DNA of 64,000 nucleotides from NCBI GenBank assembly GCA_963665085.2, contig CAXXXS010000002.1, positions 1,054,001 to 1,118,000 of the forward strand. Direction: 5' to 3'. Source of the DNA: G963665085 sp963665085. Lineage in GTDB: Bacteria; Bacteroidota; Bacteroidia; Bacteroidales; JAAAOM01. Position 1 is the stretch's first letter, and each line of letters opens with the position of its first letter. Below the pieces are notes generated by a model. It did not search any database. It was not told where the DNA came from and worked only from the letters and a program-made list of their open reading frames with translations. The position numbers were made by a program, and so were the translations under genes. Of this stretch, positions 63,448 through 64,000 are shown piece by piece.

Positions 63448-64000
63448 TTAAGAAACAATAACATCATATCCAAAATGAATCCCGATTAAATCATCCAGGA
63501 TTCTTTCTTCAGCAACAAAAGGTTCTATATCACTTAAACCCAATTTTTCTATTGCTGATTGTATATAATAGTTTGTATTGTATTCACCATTCCCTATTCT
63601 TTTTTTTGAATAGAAAATCCCACTATCAATTAATGCTTTCTTAGGGACTAATCCAATAAGCTCTGAACCTGCAACTTCTACACCTAAACTATTAGCAATG
63701 CTCTTTACCTCTTCGTAAACATCATGTAAACCGGTTTCTCTAAAATTCATGATATTTGTTGAAACTTGTACTTTCTTGTATTCATTAAGATACCAACCAA
63801 TTGCTTTTACATGTTTTAGTCTACCTTGTAATTTAATTTTTCTATCACCGCAAGGAACAGAATAGCCTGTTTCTCTAATTTTAGCAGCAATGGATTTTGC
63901 AACACTCACATCTTGCGAATTAAGAGTTACATTGTATGCCAAAAGAAAATCACGGGCTCCTATAACAGTCGCTCCTTTCTTCTCACTAAATATCTGGGGA
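63448..64000 (-). CDS. ftcD: Glutamate formimidoyltransferase, truncated by window edge
   Basis: The frame stays open to the window edge; reading back from 64000 gives PQIFSEKKGATVIGARDFLL, then AYNVTLNSQDVSVAKSIAAK, the typical middle of formiminotransferase FtcD. So the apparent start at 63942 (TTG) is internal. The visible 184 residues are the second half of the FTCD N/C domain pair, including the conserved VSTNIMNFRETGLHDVYEEV and GSELIGLVPKKAL. The enzyme moves the formimino group from N-formimino-glutamate to tetrahydrofolate in histidine degradation. It ends without a cyclodeaminase domain, so it is the single-function form. The N-terminal part is outside the window. Confidence 0.93.
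   Translation of the reverse strand, partial: PQIFSEKKGATVIGARDFLLAYNVTLNSQDVSVAKSIAAKIRETGYSVPCGDRKIKLQGRLKHVKAIGWYLNEYKKVQVSTNIMNFRETGLHDVYEEVKSIANSLGVEVAGSELIGLVPKKALIDSGIFYSKKRIGNGEYNTNYYIQSAIEKLGLSDIEPFVAEERILDDLIGIHFGYDVIVS

Noticed and set aside
63448..63942. A complete 164-residue formiminotransferase
   Set aside because: The apparent start is a TTG inside a frame that stays open and homologous to the window edge, so the gene is truncated by the window.
1..64000. CRISPR array, tRNA, rRNA or prophage
   Set aside because: No regularly spaced repeats, no cloverleaf or rRNA-like sequence and no phage structural genes were seen.

Overview
The window (low G+C, about one third) is from a Bacteroidota chromosome. 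It has two SusC/SusD pairs each led by an ECF sigma factor and a FecR anti-sigma factor, Bacteroidota-type lipoproteins, LruC and DUF5695 proteins, and TAnnTTTG-like promoters. An O2-labile glycyl-radical enzyme next to an H-NOX sensor points to an anaerobe or facultative anaerobe, perhaps of the Marinilabiliales/Prolixibacteraceae kind (inference from style only).

Region 1 (1028-21625, all minus) is one polysaccharide-utilisation locus: sigma factor, FecR, SusC, SusD, a DUF5695 protein, a GH127 and a GH146 beta-L-arabinofuranosidase, an S9 dipeptidyl peptidase, a glycyl-radical activase and a dehydratase that matches trans-4-hydroxy-L-proline dehydratase (HypD) at every catalytic position I can recall. 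Together these suggest use of arabinosylated hydroxyproline-rich glycoproteins (extensin-like), taking both sugar and imino acid. A secreted HExxH metalloprotease lies just upstream (21701-22528).

Region 2 (23111-29674, plus) is a signalling operon: an H-NOX haem sensor, its hybrid histidine kinase, a receiver protein, a receiver-kinase and an NtrC-type sigma-54 activator. It leads into region 3, an exopolysaccharide operon (30069-39364): LruC lipoprotein, receiver, priming sugar transferase with a pseudo-receiver, half-size TolC, Wzz-like protein with a decayed kinase domain, flippase, and polymerase/ligase. Three sigma-54-like promoters (at 30018, at 45486, and on the minus strand at 45306) share an unusual -12 element, and each has the same inverted-repeat site 71-72 bp upstream. 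They tie the priming operon and the later glycosyltransferase block (45257-52006) into one predicted regulon, probably nitric-oxide responsive.

Region 4 (39319-44468) separates the two exopolysaccharide blocks. It holds a Fic/GxxExxY chimeric gene remnant, a RhuM gene framed by a 22-bp direct repeat, a wrecked PhnD-type sensor kinase, and a likely C-glycoside deglycosidase pair with a divergent AraC regulator. Region 5 (52398-54598) is a compact queF-queC-queE-queD operon for the queuosine precursor preQ1.

Region 6 (55037-61943, minus) is a second sigma/FecR/SusC/SusD set with no enzyme genes, bounded by a good terminator. A 139-bp MITE with an 8-bp target duplication has landed on the sigma factor's stop codon. 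The window ends with a gamma-lyase-type PLP enzyme and a truncated glutamate formimidoyltransferase. A family of short palindromes (core AAATCCTCCTC-N-GAGGAGGA) marks the module borders.
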